64,000 nt of DNA from Rhodococcus pyridinivorans (GCF_900105195.1 NZ_FNRX01000002.1:372001-436000), one strand, 5' to 3'; positions 8,063-20,107 are shown, counted from the stretch's first letter. Numbers and translations: made by a program. Notes: generated from the letters alone by a model not told the origin.

Positions 8063-8896
8063 TCACATGTGGGATCCGGTGACCGGGTCGCGGTCCACCT
8101 GCCGTTCCGCCTCCGACGCCCACTGCCCGAGCCGGGCGTCGCGCACGGCGTCCTCCGGGTCGGAGGCGAGCAGCAGCGCGGTGATCGGCACGGCCAGGAC
8201 GATGATGCCGAGGACGAACGCAGGGAACAGCAGCGACATCACGGTCATGCCTTCGGGCGCGGGCATGCTCGGATCGAGGGTGACCCGCACGCCGGCCATG
8301 CCGGTGTAGTGCAGCGCCACGACCGCGCATCCCATGACGAAGGCCGCGACGACGCGGATCTCGAGACGACGCGTGCGGCGGGCCAGTGCGAGCGCGGCCG
8401 TGGAGGCGACGACACCGATGATCACCGAGGCGATCACGTACCCCGTCTCGTGTTCGATCGCGCCCCGGATGCGGATGGCGTACATGCCGCTGTAGTGCAT
8501 CATGCTGACGGCGGCGCCCATGAGCAGACCGCCGATGAGCAACCGCACCGATTCGGGAATGCGGTGCTTGCTGACGTCGTGCACGTCGGCGATCCGCAGA
8601 CCCACGAGGGTCGCGACGACGGCGAGCACGACAGAGAAGACCGTCGGTGCCAGTTCGTATCGGATGGTCGTACCCGGCACGGAGAAGCCCATCATGCCGA
8701 TGAAATGCATGAGCCAGATGTCCACGCCGCCGATGGACAACGATGCCATGAGGAGCCACCAGTTGCCGCTGCGCCGCGGCTCTTCGAGCGACCGCCGGAC
8801 ACAGGACAATCCGACGAAGGATCCCATCACAGCGGTGGCGTAGGAGAGGAGGAAAACCCATATCCCCATGGAGAAGTGGTGTACGTCGTGCGACAC
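8063..8896 (-). CDS. MHYT-domain seven-helix membrane protein (paralogue 1)
   Basis: A 277-residue integral membrane protein from a GTG start, with about seven hydrophobic helices. The three diagnostic MHYT motifs are intact: LMHFIGMMGF, MMHYSGMYAI and ALHYTGMAGV, plus the N-terminal HHFSMG. The family is thought to use these His/Met residues to bind copper and sense oxygen, CO or NO, but here no GGDEF/EAL or kinase domain is attached: the protein is a bare sensor or a redox/transport module. The C-terminal tail is short, charged and cytoplasmic. It is a clear paralogue of the next two genes, all leftward; 133 bases separate it from its neighbour. Confidence 0.9.
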   Translation of the reverse strand: MSHDVHHFSMGIWVFLLSYATAVMGSFVGLSCVRRSLEEPRRSGNWWLLMASLSIGGVDIWLMHFIGMMGFSVPGTTIRYELAPTVFSVVLAVVATLVGLRIADVHDVSKHRIPESVRLLIGGLLMGAAVSMMHYSGMYAIRIRGAIEHETGYVIASVIIGVVASTAALALARRTRRLEIRVVAAFVMGCAVVALHYTGMAGVRVTLDPSMPAPEGMTVMSLLFPAFVLGIIVLAVPITALLLASDPEDAVRDARLGQWASEAERQVDRDPVTGSHM

Positions 8897-9029
8897 GTGA
8901 GGTCCTCACAGCGGCGCGCTGTCACCACCGCGCTCGGAGGGCACGCGCCACGACCTACCCGATGCGGGCTGCACCCCGACTTTCCAGCAGCGTAAGCGAG
9001 CTTATCGCGCTGTGGGTGTTCACATCACA

Positions 9030-9869
9030 TCACCGTTTCACATGTCGTCCGTAAGGACGGGAGACCGTCTCGGGGCCGTCCCCACCGAGCCAGATCGCCA
9101 TCTCCCGCTCCTGCTCGAGGTCCTGTGTGCTCGCCGATGCCATCAGAGCTACGACCGGCACCGCGAGCAGCGCGACACCGATGATGAATCCAGGGAACAG
9201 CAGGGTCATGATGGTCATCCCCTCCGGATTCGGAGCGGACGGATCGACGGTCACCGCGATCCCGGCCATGCCCGTGTAGTGCAGTGCCACCACGGCGCAT
9301 CCCATGACGGCGGCGGCCGGGATCCGCACGGCCGGCCGTTCCGCGACCCGCGACAGCCACAACGCGACGATCGACGCGACGACACCGATCGCGACGGACG
9401 CCGCGACGTACGACCGTCCCTGCTCGAGTTCGCCCTGGATCCGCACCGCGGCCATGCCGCTGTAGTGCATGCCGGCGACCGCGAAGCCCATGATCACGCC
9501 GCCGACGAGAAGCCGGACATCCGACGGCAACCCACGGATCCACTGCACGTCGGTGTCGAGGATCCGCAATCCGACCAGCGTGGCCGTCACGGCGAGCGCG
9601 ACCGACAGCAACGTCAGTCCGAGGTCGTAACGGATCGCGGAACCGGGTACGTCGAAGCCCATCATCCCGATGAAGTGCATCAACCAGATTCCGACGCCCC
9701 CGATGGACAGGGCTGCCATGAGTGTCCATCGGGTCCGGGCGACCGACGTCCATGCGTTCGCAGCCTTGCGCGCGCAGGACAGACCGGCATAGCACCCCAC
9801 TGCGGACGTGATGTAGGCGAGTGCGAAAAGCCAACCGCCCATGGAAAAATGGTGAACCTCGTGCGACAT
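9030..9869 (-). CDS. MHYT-domain seven-helix membrane protein (paralogue 2)
   Basis: A 279-residue membrane protein. I use the ATG at 9869 (GGGGG-type ribosome-binding site, and an N-terminus matching paralogue 1: MSHEVHHFSMGGW), not an earlier in-frame start. All three MHYT motifs are present: LMHFIGMMGF, GMHYSGMAAV and ALHYTGMAGI. It aligns with paralogue 1 along its whole length, indicating tandem duplication. No signalling domain is fused. The 146-base gap upstream contains a palindrome (9986-10002), so it may have its own promoter. Confidence 0.9.
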   Translation of the reverse strand: MSHEVHHFSMGGWLFALAYITSAVGCYAGLSCARKAANAWTSVARTRWTLMAALSIGGVGIWLMHFIGMMGFDVPGSAIRYDLGLTLLSVALAVTATLVGLRILDTDVQWIRGLPSDVRLLVGGVIMGFAVAGMHYSGMAAVRIQGELEQGRSYVAASVAIGVVASIVALWLSRVAERPAVRIPAAAVMGCAVVALHYTGMAGIAVTVDPSAPNPEGMTIMTLLFPGFIIGVALLAVPVVALMASASTQDLEQEREMAIWLGGDGPETVSRPYGRHVKR

Positions 9870-9985
9870 GTTGCCCCCCAGGAAGCGGCACGCACGGCAC
9901 ATCGATCCGTGTCGTGCCGAGTAGACCGACAGCGACCCCCGACGCTGCACAGAAGACTACTCCACTTCCGGGTTTTCAACCAGAT

Positions 9986-10002
9986 ATGTTGACTTACAAC
10001 AT
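9986..10002. promoter_or_regulatory. Inverted repeat upstream of MHYT paralogue 2
   Basis: ATGTTG-ACTTA-CAACAT, a perfect 6-bp inverted repeat with a 5-base spacer. It lies in an AT-richer patch of the 146-base gap between paralogues 3 and 2 and is extended on the right by the overlapping palindrome AACATGTT (9998-10005). It is about 115 bases ahead of the paralogue 2 start. It may be a repressor or activator site; it lacks a T-tract on either side, so it is unlikely to be a terminator. Confidence 0.4.
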
Positions 10003-10015
10003 GTTCGGACGATAT

Positions 10016-10828
10016 TCAGAAGGTCCGACCGTCGACGGGATCTACCGGGCCGTCGGCCGCCCACCGCTCGGATTCCTCTTCCAGTTCCGCCGCAAGACGA
10101 TCCGGGGCCTGGAGCACCAGGACGATCGGAACGGCCAGCAGCAACAGGCCTACGACGAAGAGCGGGAAGAGAATGGAGAAGACCTCGATCCCACCGGAAA
10201 CCACCACGGCGGGGTCGATCTCCACACGGACCGACGCGGCGGCGAGGAAGTGCACCGCGATCACGGCGACGCCGGCCAACGCGCTGCTCAGCAGGCGCTT
10301 GGGCCACGTGTCCGCCGTCTTCACCTGGGCCAGGAAGCCCACGGCCGTCGCGATCGCCAGCCCCACCGCTGCGGCGACCCAGAGCGGATCGAAGGTCAGC
10401 GATCCCTGGATCCGCACCGCTGCGAGGACCGAGAACGGCGCGCCCGCAAGGCCGGCGCCCAGCACGAGAGCACCCGTGACCGTCCGGGCGAGGGTGGCGG
10501 GAGCGTTGTCCGGGATCGCGACGAGCAGCGCCACGTACACCGACACCAGCGCGACGAGCATCGAGAACACGATGGTGACGGTGTCGAACCGCACCACACT
10601 GTCCTCGACGTTGAAGCCCGCCATCGGAAGGAACATAGCGAGCCAGACACCGACGCCACCGCTCACCAGGGCAGCGAGAATCATCCAGTACGAACGCAAT
10701 CGGTCGCTGGAGGTGGTGCGGACCCGTCGAGCACCGGTGACCCCGATGAACACCCCGATCGCCGAGGTCAGATAGGCAAGGACCGTGACCCACGAGCCCA
10801 TCGTGAAGAGTTCGAGGCCCTCCCCCAT
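10016..10828 (-). CDS. Degenerate MHYT-like membrane protein (paralogue 3) coupled to the conservon
   Basis: A 270-residue, seven-helix protein that aligns with the two MHYT paralogues (N-terminal TMGSW, YLTSAIG, GGVGVWL, AAVRIQG, ILFPLFVVG) but has lost most signature residues. Motif 1 MHFIGM is MFLPM (His absent), motif 2 MHYSGM is PFSVL, and only motif 3 keeps a His (VHFLAA). The N-terminal HHF is ELF. Metal binding of the MHYT kind should therefore be abolished or changed. The ATG shares a base with the GTPase stop (TAATG at 10826-10830), so it is translated with the conservon and may be its membrane partner. No frameshifts are seen; this is an intact gene, not a pseudogene. Confidence 0.82.
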   Translation of the reverse strand: MGEGLELFTMGSWVTVLAYLTSAIGVFIGVTGARRVRTTSSDRLRSYWMILAALVSGGVGVWLAMFLPMAGFNVEDSVVRFDTVTIVFSMLVALVSVYVALLVAIPDNAPATLARTVTGALVLGAGLAGAPFSVLAAVRIQGSLTFDPLWVAAAVGLAIATAVGFLAQVKTADTWPKRLLSSALAGVAVIAVHFLAAASVRVEIDPAVVVSGGIEVFSILFPLFVVGLLLLAVPIVLVLQAPDRLAAELEEESERWAADGPVDPVDGRTF

Positions 10829-11415
10829 TACTGGGTCACCGGCTGGTGCAGCTTCCGCAGAGCGTATTCGGTGACGGTGACCAGGGCCTGCTTCGCCGAC
10901 TCACGTGCTCGCGCATCGATCGACACGATCGGCACATCCGCCGAGATCGCCATCGCCTGACGGATGTCCTCGAGCGGGTACCGGGGAGCATCGTCGAATT
11001 CGTTGATGGCGACGATGAACGGGAGATTGCGCGCCTCGAAGAAGTCGACGGCGGCGAAGCTCTCATCCAGGCGACGCGTATCGATCAGCACAATCGCCCC
11101 GATGGCGCCGCGGATCAGGTCGTCCCACATGAACCAGAAGCGGTGCTGTCCGGGCGTGCCGAACAGGTAGAGGACGAGGTCGTCGGCCAGACTGATACGA
11201 CCGAAGTCCATGGCGACCGTGGTGGTCGCCTTCTGCGGTGTCGCAGAGAGGTTGTCGACGCCGTCGCTGGCGTTCGTCACGAGCGCCTCGGTACGAAGCG
11301 GCACGATTTCCGACACCGTCCCGACCAGAGTCGTCTTACCGACGCCGAAGCCTCCGGCGATCACGATCTTGGTCGAGGTCACGCGCTTCGTGGCGTTAGA
11401 GTTCGCGAAGTCCAC
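10828..11415 (-). CDS. Conservon Ras-like GTPase (CvnD type)
   Basis: A 195-residue small GTP-binding protein of the actinobacterial conservon family (MglA/Ras-like). The P-loop is GGFGVGKTT at residues 21-29, the switch II region LFGTPGQHRFWFMWDDL, and the NKxD position reads INEFDD. I start it at the GTG at 11415 (AAAGGG seven bases upstream), overlapping the DUF742 gene by 20 bases. Conservons (sensor kinase A, roadblock B, DUF742 C, GTPase D) are known in Streptomyces as membrane-linked G-protein-like complexes. The cue sensed here is unknown. The MHYT-like gene follows by a TAATG overlap. Confidence 0.93.
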   Translation of the reverse strand: MDFANSNATKRVTSTKIVIAGGFGVGKTTLVGTVSEIVPLRTEALVTNASDGVDNLSATPQKATTTVAMDFGRISLADDLVLYLFGTPGQHRFWFMWDDLIRGAIGAIVLIDTRRLDESFAAVDFFEARNLPFIVAINEFDDAPRYPLEDIRQAMAISADVPIVSIDARARESAKQALVTVTEYALRKLHQPVTQ

Positions 11416-11770
11416 TGAGGACCCTTTCAATCAGCTCACGACGCTCCGCGTCGCTCGAATCGTCTTTCAGCGTGGCCAGGATCTGTACGTGTCCGGCTTC
11501 GACGAGATCGGCGACGAGCACGCGTGCCACGCCGATCGGCACCCCCACGCGCGCGGCGATCTCCGCGACGGAGGGTGATTCCTTGCACAGCTCCAGGATC
11601 GTGGCATTGATGTTGTCCAGATCCCGGGACCGATCGTCGGTTCCCGGAATGGCCTGGATGAGCGCCTCCAACGCCAGTTCGACCGCAGGACTCGTACGTC
11701 CCGAAGTCAGGGAGTAGGGCCGGACCAGACTGGGCTGATCCGGCACGGACTCCGGCTTCCGCGATTCCAT
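11396..11770 (-). CDS. Conservon DUF742 protein (CvnC type)
   Basis: A 124-residue protein. The N-terminal SLVRPYSLTSGRT is the conserved DUF742 opening, followed by a winged-helix-like region (SVAEIAARVGVPIGVARVLVADL). The ATG at 11770 has GAGG at good distance; a GTG two codons earlier is too close to it. It overlaps the GTPase gene and lies 13 bases after the roadblock gene. Its role is structural or DNA-binding-like within the conservon complex; the biochemical activity is not established. Confidence 0.9.
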   Translation of the reverse strand: MESRKPESVPDQPSLVRPYSLTSGRTSPAVELALEALIQAIPGTDDRSRDLDNINATILELCKESPSVAEIAARVGVPIGVARVLVADLVEAGHVQILATLKDDSSDAERRELIERVLSGLREL

Positions 11771-11783
11771 GGCCACCTCGACG

Positions 11784-12200
11784 TCAGGACCCTAGACCGA
11801 CCCGCGGGGTGGCTTCGACCGAAGCACCCACTCGATCGACCAAGAGCGCCATCTCGTAACCGACCTGTCCGATGTCGCACTCGGAGGCGGTCAGAGCCGC
11901 CAGGTGCGAGCCGTCGCCGACGCTCATCAGCAGCAAGTAGCCGTGCTGCATCTCCACGACGGACTGCAGCACACCCCCACCGTCGAACAGCTGCGACACA
12001 CCGTTGGACAGGCTGGCCAGACCCGAGGTCACCGCAGCGAGCTGCTCGGCACGATCCACCGGGAGGTGGGCGCTGGCGGCCATGAGCAGACCGTCGGCGG
12101 ACACGAGCACGGCATGCGAGACACCCGGGACTTCGCGCGCGAAGTTGGAAACCAACCAGTCCAATGGACGAGCTGCGTCGGATCCATGATCAATATTCAT
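11784..12200 (-). CDS. Conservon roadblock/LC7 protein (CvnB type)
   Basis: A 138-residue protein with the roadblock/LC7 fold: [20 protein letters not shown], then [11 protein letters not shown] and a mid region [16 protein letters not shown]. Roadblock proteins act as GTPase-activating or scaffolding partners of MglA-like GTPases, here the product at 10828-11415. Its ATG overlaps the stop of the sensor kinase gene (ATGA, 12197-12200), giving a tight A-B-C-D order. Confidence 0.94.
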   Translation of the reverse strand: MNIDHGSDAARPLDWLVSNFAREVPGVSHAVLVSADGLLMAASAHLPVDRAEQLAAVTSGLASLSNGVSQLFDGGGVLQSVVEMQHGYLLLMSVGDGSHLAALTASECDIGQVGYEMALLVDRVGASVEATPRVGLGS

Positions 12201-15200
12201 CGAACTCCCTGTTCGTCGTTCTCGCGATTGCTGGAATTCGCCGAGGCGCGTCCGTTGCGGACACCCTGCTGATGGCGGCTCAAGTTGGCCCGGATGGCTT
12301 CCGGGTCTCGACGTCGAATGGTCCTCGGCAGCTCACCCGTTGCCGGTGCCCGAACAGCACCCGGCACCAGACGCTCGCCGGGAGCGCGCCGCGGAAGACC
12401 CGCGGTGGTGTGCTCCTCCACGGGGGACTCGGTAGCACGCTGTGCGGCTTCCCAACCCGCGTCCGCCGCGGAGCGCCACTCCCGCTTCCTGCGGTCCTCC
12501 GGAAGGCTCGTCGGGTCGACGAGCCAGTCCGACATCATCGTGGTGAAGATCGGGGTGTTCGCCGGCTGCGGACGGGCCGACGCGAGGTCGGACCGCGGCT
12601 GGAAGAACGATGCGGTCTTCGCCGAGTTGGTCCGGTAGCGATGGCGGGCCGCCTGCTGCGCGTCGCTGTGCGGCGAGACGGAGCCACCGTCGGCGATGCT
12701 CGGGCCGGAGACCGCTGCGGCCGAATCGGGTTCGGAAGCGTTGGTCGACGCAGCGGGCTGCTGCGGAAGCCCCGGCGTGCTGCCCGGCTGACGACGCGGC
12801 AGACCGGGCGTGCTTCCCGGACGACGCTGCGGGAAACCCGTCGAGGGTTCCTGCTGCCGACGGTCCGCATCCTGCTCGGGGGCGCGCTGTGCGTCCGGCG
12901 CGGGGGCGCGCTGGGGCAGGTCGGGACGGTTCGGTGTGTCCGGGCGACCTGCGGCGTCGCCACCTGCGAGCGGTCCCGCCGACGGCTGTTGCTGCGGCCG
13001 GTTCTGCGGAACGGACGGGGACGATCCGGAAGCCCGTCCCGGCAGGCCGGGAGTCGCGCCCGGCCGACGCTGCGGAAGACCGGGGGACGCGGGTCGCTGC
13101 TGCGGGGCGGGTGCACGATGCGCCGAACCCTGCTGGGGCTCACGGACCGGCAAGGACTGCGACTGCGACTGCTGGGAGTCCGTTGGCGACAGGCCCGGTG
13201 TGGCACCGGGACGACGCTGCGGAAGACCCGAAAGCCCTTCCCGGCGAGACCGATCGGCGTCGGGTCGTGGCCCGGCACCGTTGCGGCCGTCGAGCGGGTG
13301 ACCGTTGGTCTCGTCCGGCCCGCGACGAGGACCGCGCGGAGGCAGCGACGACGCGAAGGCTGCGGCGGCGTCCGGCTCGATCCGGCGCGGCTGCGGCGAC
13401 CGGGGTGGAGTCGGGAGACCAGGCGTCTCGCCCGGCTGACGCGTGGGCAGACCCGGAGTTCCACCCGGGCGACGCTGCGGAAGCCCCGACGGGCCGAACT
13501 CGCGGGATGCCGGCGGTGCCTGATTGTCGCGCTGCGGCTCGTCGCGTCGCTCGTCGTCGTAGGACGGCTCCGCATCCCATGCGGCGGAAGCGCTCTCGTC
13601 GACATCGGCGGCGTAACCGTTGTTCGCGTAGCCGTTGTCGTAGGCATCGTCGGACTCGTCCGCACGGACATCGTCGGCGGAGTCGAGCGACTGCGAGGAC
13701 GCGTACTCGTGCCGGTCGTCGGCCGCGGGCAGACCCTGCGGGGCGACGGGCGCCGAGAGCGCCTGCGGTGCCGAGTACTCCTCCGCTTCGATCTCGATGC
13801 GCGGCTGGGGACCGGTGTGCGACAACGCCAACGGGGAGACCAGCAGGACGTCCGGGATGTGGACGCTCGCGGTGATACCCGGGTTGCGTGCGGTGTCGAA
13901 GGTCGGGCGCAGGCGCACGGTGAGACCGTGCCGCTCGGCCAGTCGCGAGACCACGAACAGACCCATGTGGCGTGCGGTGTCGGGACCGACCTCGCCGCCC
14001 TTGGCGAGACGCTGGTTGATGGACTCGAGTTCGTCGGCCGGGATACCGATACCGCGGTCGGCGATCTCGACGAGCAGGCCACCGTCGACGGCTCGCGCGA
14101 AGCTGAAGGTGACGTTGCTGTCGGGCGGCGACGCGCGCAGCGAGTTGTCGACCAGCTCGGCGAGCAGATGCACGATGTCGGTCGCGACCGCGCCGCTGAG
14201 GGCACCGTCGGGAGTCGAACCGATCTGCACGCGCTGGTAGTCTTCGACCTCCGACATCGCGGCGCGCAGGATGTCGCCGAGCTGCACGGGCGCGGAGTGA
14301 CCGCGGCGCGTGCGGGTACCGGAGAGAATCAGCAGGTTGTCGCCGTTCCGGCGCATACGCGCGGCGAGGTGGTCGAGGCGGAACAGGCTCTCGAGTCGGG
14401 CCGGATCCTTCTCCTCGTACTCGAGTCGTTCGATGAGGCCGAGCTGCTGCTCGACGAGCGACTTGGAGCGACGTGCGAGTGTCTCGAACATGTCGCTGAT
14501 CTGCAGGCGGAGGTGTGCCTGCTCGCCGGCGAGACGCAGTGCCTGCCCGTGCATGTCGTCGACGGCGCGGGCGAGCTGACCGATCTCCTCGGTGGTGTGC
14601 ACCGGGACTCGGGTGAACTCGATATCCTCGATGTTGTCGCCGACCTTGATGCGGTCGATGGCCTCGGGCAGCTCCTGCCGCGCGACCTTCAGCGTGCCGT
14701 AACGCAGGCGGCGGATCGGGCCGACCAGTGAGCGGGACACGAGCAATGCGAGCACGAGGGCTGCGAGCAGGGCTGCGAGCACGATCGCGGTGTCGCGGAG
14801 AGCGGCCGAGCGGGTTTCCGCGGCGCGGTCCTGAATCGTGGTGCTGACCTGCGACGACGCCTCGTCGATGATGGTGCCGTAGATGTCGACACTCTTGAGC
14901 AGCGACGCGCGGATGTCGAGGATCGGGAGCGGACCGGAACCGGCCGCGTCGACCATGTCGGCACGTTCCTGGACGCCGGCCCGCAGTTCGGCGATCTGCT
15001 GATCGGCCATCAGGTAGGAGCGGGCGAGCAGGTCGAGCATCGCGAGCTCGGCGCCGGAGGCGGACACCAGCGCGGTGCCCGGCTGGGTCGGGTCGTCGAT
15101 CAGCTGGAGCAGACCGAGAACCTGACCGAAGAGGTAGCGCTGCGAGTACCACGCGTTGATCAGCTGGTCGCCGTAGCCGATGATCTCGCGATCGTCGACC

Positions 15201-15682
15201 TCGTCGAGGATGGCCTCGACGACACGGTTGAGGCTGTCGCGCACCTCGTTGGTGACGGCACCGATCTCCTCGATCGGCACCGGACCCGCCTGAATCTTCG
15301 TGTAGAGCGACTGGGCCGTGGCGGCGGTGCGGCTGAGGTCGGCGGTCACGGCGGGATCGAGCTCGGGGTTCTCCGTGATCGCGGCGATCGTGCCGAAAGC
15401 GTCACCGAGAGCCGCCATTTCCTCGGGGGTCGCCGTTCCGACCGCGGCATCCGCGGTGGCGGTGGCGAACGCCGTCGAGAAATCCACGATGTCCGGCACG
15501 GCTGCGACCTGATCGGCTGCGGACGAGAAGTGGACGGCGTTGCTGAGCTCGTTCTCGACCCGAAGACCACCGAGGACCATTGCCACAGTCACGGGGACAG
15601 CGAGAACGGCGGTGACCTTCCTGCGAAGACCCCACCCCTCGATGTTCCACCACCGCTGCTGGGGCGGCGACTTGTCACTCAT
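12197..15682 (-). CDS. Conservon sensor histidine kinase with NIT domain and repeat-rich tail (CvnA type)
   Basis: A 1161-residue protein. TM1 spans about residues 22-42, an extracytoplasmic nitrate/nitrite-sensor-like helical region about 50-290 and TM2 about 297-320. A HAMP-like linker follows, then a dimerisation helix with [14 protein letters not shown] near 430. The HATPase_c domain is at about 500-595 ([10 protein letters not shown]-box, [11 protein letters not shown]1 box, [11 protein letters not shown]). The remaining ~560 residues are disordered and carry repeated PQRRPGxTPGLP units. Kinase phosphorylation is not assured, since CvnA proteins often act as ATP-binding scaffolds. It starts at the ATG at 15682 and is the first gene of the conservon. 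A 349-base upstream gap should hold its promoter. Confidence 0.92.
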   Translation of the reverse strand: MSDKSPPQQRWWNIEGWGLRRKVTAVLAVPVTVAMVLGGLRVENELSNAVHFSSAADQVAAVPDIVDFSTAFATATADAAVGTATPEEMAALGDAFGTIAAITENPELDPAVTADLSRTAATAQSLYTKIQAGPVPIEEIGAVTNEVRDSLNRVVEAILDEVDDREIIGYGDQLINAWYSQRYLFGQVLGLLQLIDDPTQPGTALVSASGAELAMLDLLARSYLMADQQIAELRAGVQERADMVDAAGSGPLPILDIRASLLKSVDIYGTIIDEASSQVSTTIQDRAAETRSAALRDTAIVLAALLAALVLALLVSRSLVGPIRRLRYGTLKVARQELPEAIDRIKVGDNIEDIEFTRVPVHTTEEIGQLARAVDDMHGQALRLAGEQAHLRLQISDMFETLARRSKSLVEQQLGLIERLEYEEKDPARLESLFRLDHLAARMRRNGDNLLILSGTRTRRGHSAPVQLGDILRAAMSEVEDYQRVQIGSTPDGALSGAVATDIVHLLAELVDNSLRASPPDSNVTFSFARAVDGGLLVEIADRGIGIPADELESINQRLAKGGEVGPDTARHMGLFVVSRLAERHGLTVRLRPTFDTARNPGITASVHIPDVLLVSPLALSHTGPQPRIEIEAEEYSAPQALSAPVAPQGLPAADDRHEYASSQSLDSADDVRADESDDAYDNGYANNGYAADVDESASAAWDAEPSYDDERRDEPQRDNQAPPASREFGPSGLPQRRPGGTPGLPTRQPGETPGLPTPPRSPQPRRIEPDAAAAFASSLPPRGPRRGPDETNGHPLDGRNGAGPRPDADRSRREGLSGLPQRRPGATPGLSPTDSQQSQSQSLPVREPQQGSAHRAPAPQQRPASPGLPQRRPGATPGLPGRASGSSPSVPQNRPQQQPSAGPLAGGDAAGRPDTPNRPDLPQRAPAPDAQRAPEQDADRRQQEPSTGFPQRRPGSTPGLPRRQPGSTPGLPQQPAASTNASEPDSAAAVSGPSIADGGSVSPHSDAQQAARHRYRTNSAKTASFFQPRSDLASARPQPANTPIFTTMMSDWLVDPTSLPEDRRKREWRSAADAGWEAAQRATESPVEEHTTAGLPRRAPGERLVPGAVRAPATGELPRTIRRRDPEAIRANLSRHQQGVRNGRASANSSNRENDEQGVR

Positions 15683-16031
15683 GGATCACAGCTCTCCTTC
15701 CACCCCGTCCGCGCCGGGCGACGAACACCAGTCGGCACTGCACTCCGTTGAGCGCGTTTTCGATCGAGTGCAGTCGAACGAGACGTTTCGGGTGAGGGCA
15801 CCATATCGGGACATACAGCGGATACGGAAGAGTGAGTTCTTCCCGTACCCCGCGCTGCCCCAGCCCCCTCGTCGGCAGCCACACGTACAGATGGCCGATA
15901 GAAGTGTACTCACGAGTAACGAAGAAGGCTAACGGCCCTGCCCACTTCCGGGCGCACGACATGCGAATCCCCGCCGTGATGTACGACACAGCGGGGATTC
16001 GCATGCAGTTCTCCGGCGCTGCCGGCCGTGA
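15683..16031. other. Intergenic region between gyrB and the conservon
   Basis: No credible gene: the open frames here lack family features and ribosome-binding sites. The region must contain the promoter of the conservon kinase and the 3' end signals of gyrB. The only clear element is the inverted repeat at 15960-16005. Confidence 0.6.
15960..16005 (-). terminator. Likely gyrB terminator hairpin
   Basis: A perfect 15-bp inverted repeat CATGCGAATCCCCGC / GCGGGGATTCGCATG with a 16-base loop, beginning 27 bases past the gyrB stop on the leftward strand. There is no T-tract, as is common for actinobacterial terminators. Confidence 0.65.
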
Positions 16032-18233
<2,202 letters not shown>

Positions 18234-18283
18234 CTACGCGCTCCGATTTTCGCCCCTCGTACGGGCCGGGAGCGAGCCCGGGA

Positions 18284-18856
18284 TCACCCGTAGGTGTCGC
18301 GCGGTCCGCGGCCGCGGATGTGGCGTTCGCCTTTCCGCCAGCTCGGAGCCGTCGGGCCGGTGATCCGCAGTTCCTTGACCACCCCGTGCCCCACGGCCGC
18401 GGCGATCTTGGCGAGAATCTGCGATTGCATCATCCGCAGCTGGGTCGCCCAGGCGGTCGACTCGGCCGAGACGTGCAGGATCCCGTCGCGCAGTGTGGTC
18501 GGCTGGGCATGGCTCGCGATGTCGTCGCCGACGACCCGCGCCCAGCTTCCCATGACGGTGCCCTCGGACACGTGCGCCGACCAGCCCCGCTGTTTGGACA
18601 GCGACTGCGCGAGCGAACCGAGGGTCTGGGGATCGCGGTCGTCCGGCCCGGGCCCCGACCAGCCACGACGTCGGCGTTTCGGGCGCAGCGGCCCGCGCGA
18701 CGCGCGTCCCTGGCCGACGGCCTTACCGCTCGCCTTGGCGGCAGCTCGAGCCTCCTCGAGCGCGCGGCGGGCCAGATCGATGCCCTTCGGCTCCGGCTCG
18801 TCCGCGCTGCGCGCCGGCCCGGCACCGCGTTCGGGACCTGCTTGTTCGTCGTTCAA
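18284..18856 (-). CDS. dciA: DUF721 protein, DciA-type replicative helicase loader
   Basis: A 190-residue protein with a basic, disordered N-terminal half (residues 1-85). The DUF721/DciA domain (about 88-175) includes [17 protein letters not shown] and [20 protein letters not shown]. DciA loads the replicative DnaB helicase in bacteria lacking DnaC/DnaI, which fits the position next to dnaA-dnaN-recF. I start it at the TTG at 18856, whose first bases overlap the recF stop (TTGA), giving translational coupling. This start codon is the least certain point. Confidence 0.88.
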   Translation of the reverse strand: MNDEQAGPERGAGPARSADEPEPKGIDLARRALEEARAAAKASGKAVGQGRASRGPLRPKRRRRGWSGPGPDDRDPQTLGSLAQSLSKQRGWSAHVSEGTVMGSWARVVGDDIASHAQPTTLRDGILHVSAESTAWATQLRMMQSQILAKIAAAVGHGVVKELRITGPTAPSWRKGERHIRGRGPRDTYG

Positions 18857-20085
18857 CCGACCTCCCCGGTGAGCGGGTCCGTCTCCCGTTGCACCGATCC
18901 CAGCACAGAGATACGACCTTCTTCGGTGTCCTCGGCATGCACGGGGTATCGGGCGCCGTTCAGTTCGGCCGGCACGTCCTCCGGCACGGCCGCCGTGATC
19001 AGCACCTGTTCGGCCGTCGCGGCGACCTCGGCGAGGGCGGAGCGGCGCCGTCGGTCGAGTTCGGCGAAGACGTCGTCGAGCATGAGAACGGGATCGGTGC
19101 CGTCGGTGCGGAGCAGGGCGAATGCCCCGAGCCGCAGTGCGAGCGCGAACGACCACGATTCGCCGTGGCTCGCATAGCCTTTCGCGGGTTCGGCACCGAG
19201 CGTCAGGTCGAGATCGTCGCGGTGGGGTCCGACGAGGCAGACGCCGCGTTCGATCTCCTTCGACCGCACCTCCGCGAGGCGGTGGAGGAAGACGGTCTCG
19301 AGAAACTCTCGGTCGTCGGGCGCGGGCGTGCGGGCCGGGTCGGAGAACTCCGGCGGCAGCGCGTCGGCCAGGCTGCTGCGATAACGCAGGCTCGCCGGAC
19401 GCGACTCGGGTGCGATCGACCGGTACGCCTCGGACACGTGCGGGGCCAGTTCGTGCAGCAACGCGATGCGCGCGGCGAGCAGCTCGGCTCCGTGGGCCGC
19501 GAGATGACCGTCCCACACGTCGAGGGTCGCCAGAGCGCCCGCCCCGTCGCTCGAGCGACTCCCCCGCCGCAGTGCTCCCCCCGCGGTCTTGAGCAGGGCG
19601 GATCGCTGGCGCAGCACCTTGTCGTAGTCGGCCCGAACCCCGCTCATCCGCGGGAAACGCGTGCTGAGCAGTTCGTCGAGGAACCGCCGGCGATCACCCG
19701 GGTCGCCGCGCACGAGCGACAGATCCTCCGGGGCGAAGAGCACCGTGCGGAGGATGCCGAGGATCTCTCGAGGACGCCGGGCGGGCGACTGATTGATCCG
19801 CGCCCGGTTCTGCTTGGCCTCGTTGATCTCGATGTCGATACCGAGCTCACGACCGTTGTTGACGACCAGCGCCCCGGCGAACGCCCGCGACGTGCCGGCC
19901 CGCAGCAGCGGGCCGTCGGAGGACACCCGGTGCGACGACAGCGTCGACAGATATCCGAGGGCCTCGAGCAGATTGGTCTTCCCGTGTCCGTTGCGCCCGA
20001 CGAAGACCGTCGCCCCCGGAGTGAGGTCGACGGAAACCGTTCTCCACGAACGGAAGTCGCGCAGCGAGAAGGTGCGAACGTACAC
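18853..20085 (-). CDS. recF: DNA replication/repair protein RecF
   Basis: A 410-residue SMC-like ATPase that loads RecA at gaps with RecO and RecR. It opens [14 protein letters not shown] from a GTG at 20085. Walker A is [10 protein letters not shown] near residues 32-41. The C-terminal signature and Walker B regions read [17 protein letters not shown] and [13 protein letters not shown], and a D-loop follows. It lies 22 bases downstream of dnaN and overlaps dciA. The usual order is kept without the gnd gene that separates dnaN and recF in some mycobacteria. Confidence 0.97.
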   Translation of the reverse strand: MYVRTFSLRDFRSWRTVSVDLTPGATVFVGRNGHGKTNLLEALGYLSTLSSHRVSSDGPLLRAGTSRAFAGALVVNNGRELGIDIEINEAKQNRARINQSPARRPREILGILRTVLFAPEDLSLVRGDPGDRRRFLDELLSTRFPRMSGVRADYDKVLRQRSALLKTAGGALRRGSRSSDGAGALATLDVWDGHLAAHGAELLAARIALLHELAPHVSEAYRSIAPESRPASLRYRSSLADALPPEFSDPARTPAPDDREFLETVFLHRLAEVRSKEIERGVCLVGPHRDDLDLTLGAEPAKGYASHGESWSFALALRLGAFALLRTDGTDPVLMLDDVFAELDRRRRSALAEVAATAEQVLITAAVPEDVPAELNGARYPVHAEDTEEGRISVLGSVQRETDPLTGEVG

Positions 20086-20107
20086 GGGGGTCCAGTCTCG
20101 GGGCCGG

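Noticed and set aside
10016..10828. MHYT paralogue 3 as a pseudogene
   Set aside because: The frame is intact and hydrophobic helices are retained; loss is confined to motif residues, which suggests altered function rather than decay.
12164..14731. Long open frame antisense to the conservon kinase gene
   Set aside because: Arises from GC-rich third-position bias opposite a long gene; its product is Arg/Gly/Leu-rich with no family features or ribosome-binding site.
15675..16004. Leftward open frame upstream of the conservon kinase
   Set aside because: Overlaps the kinase start and the gyrB-side hairpin; no protein-like features.
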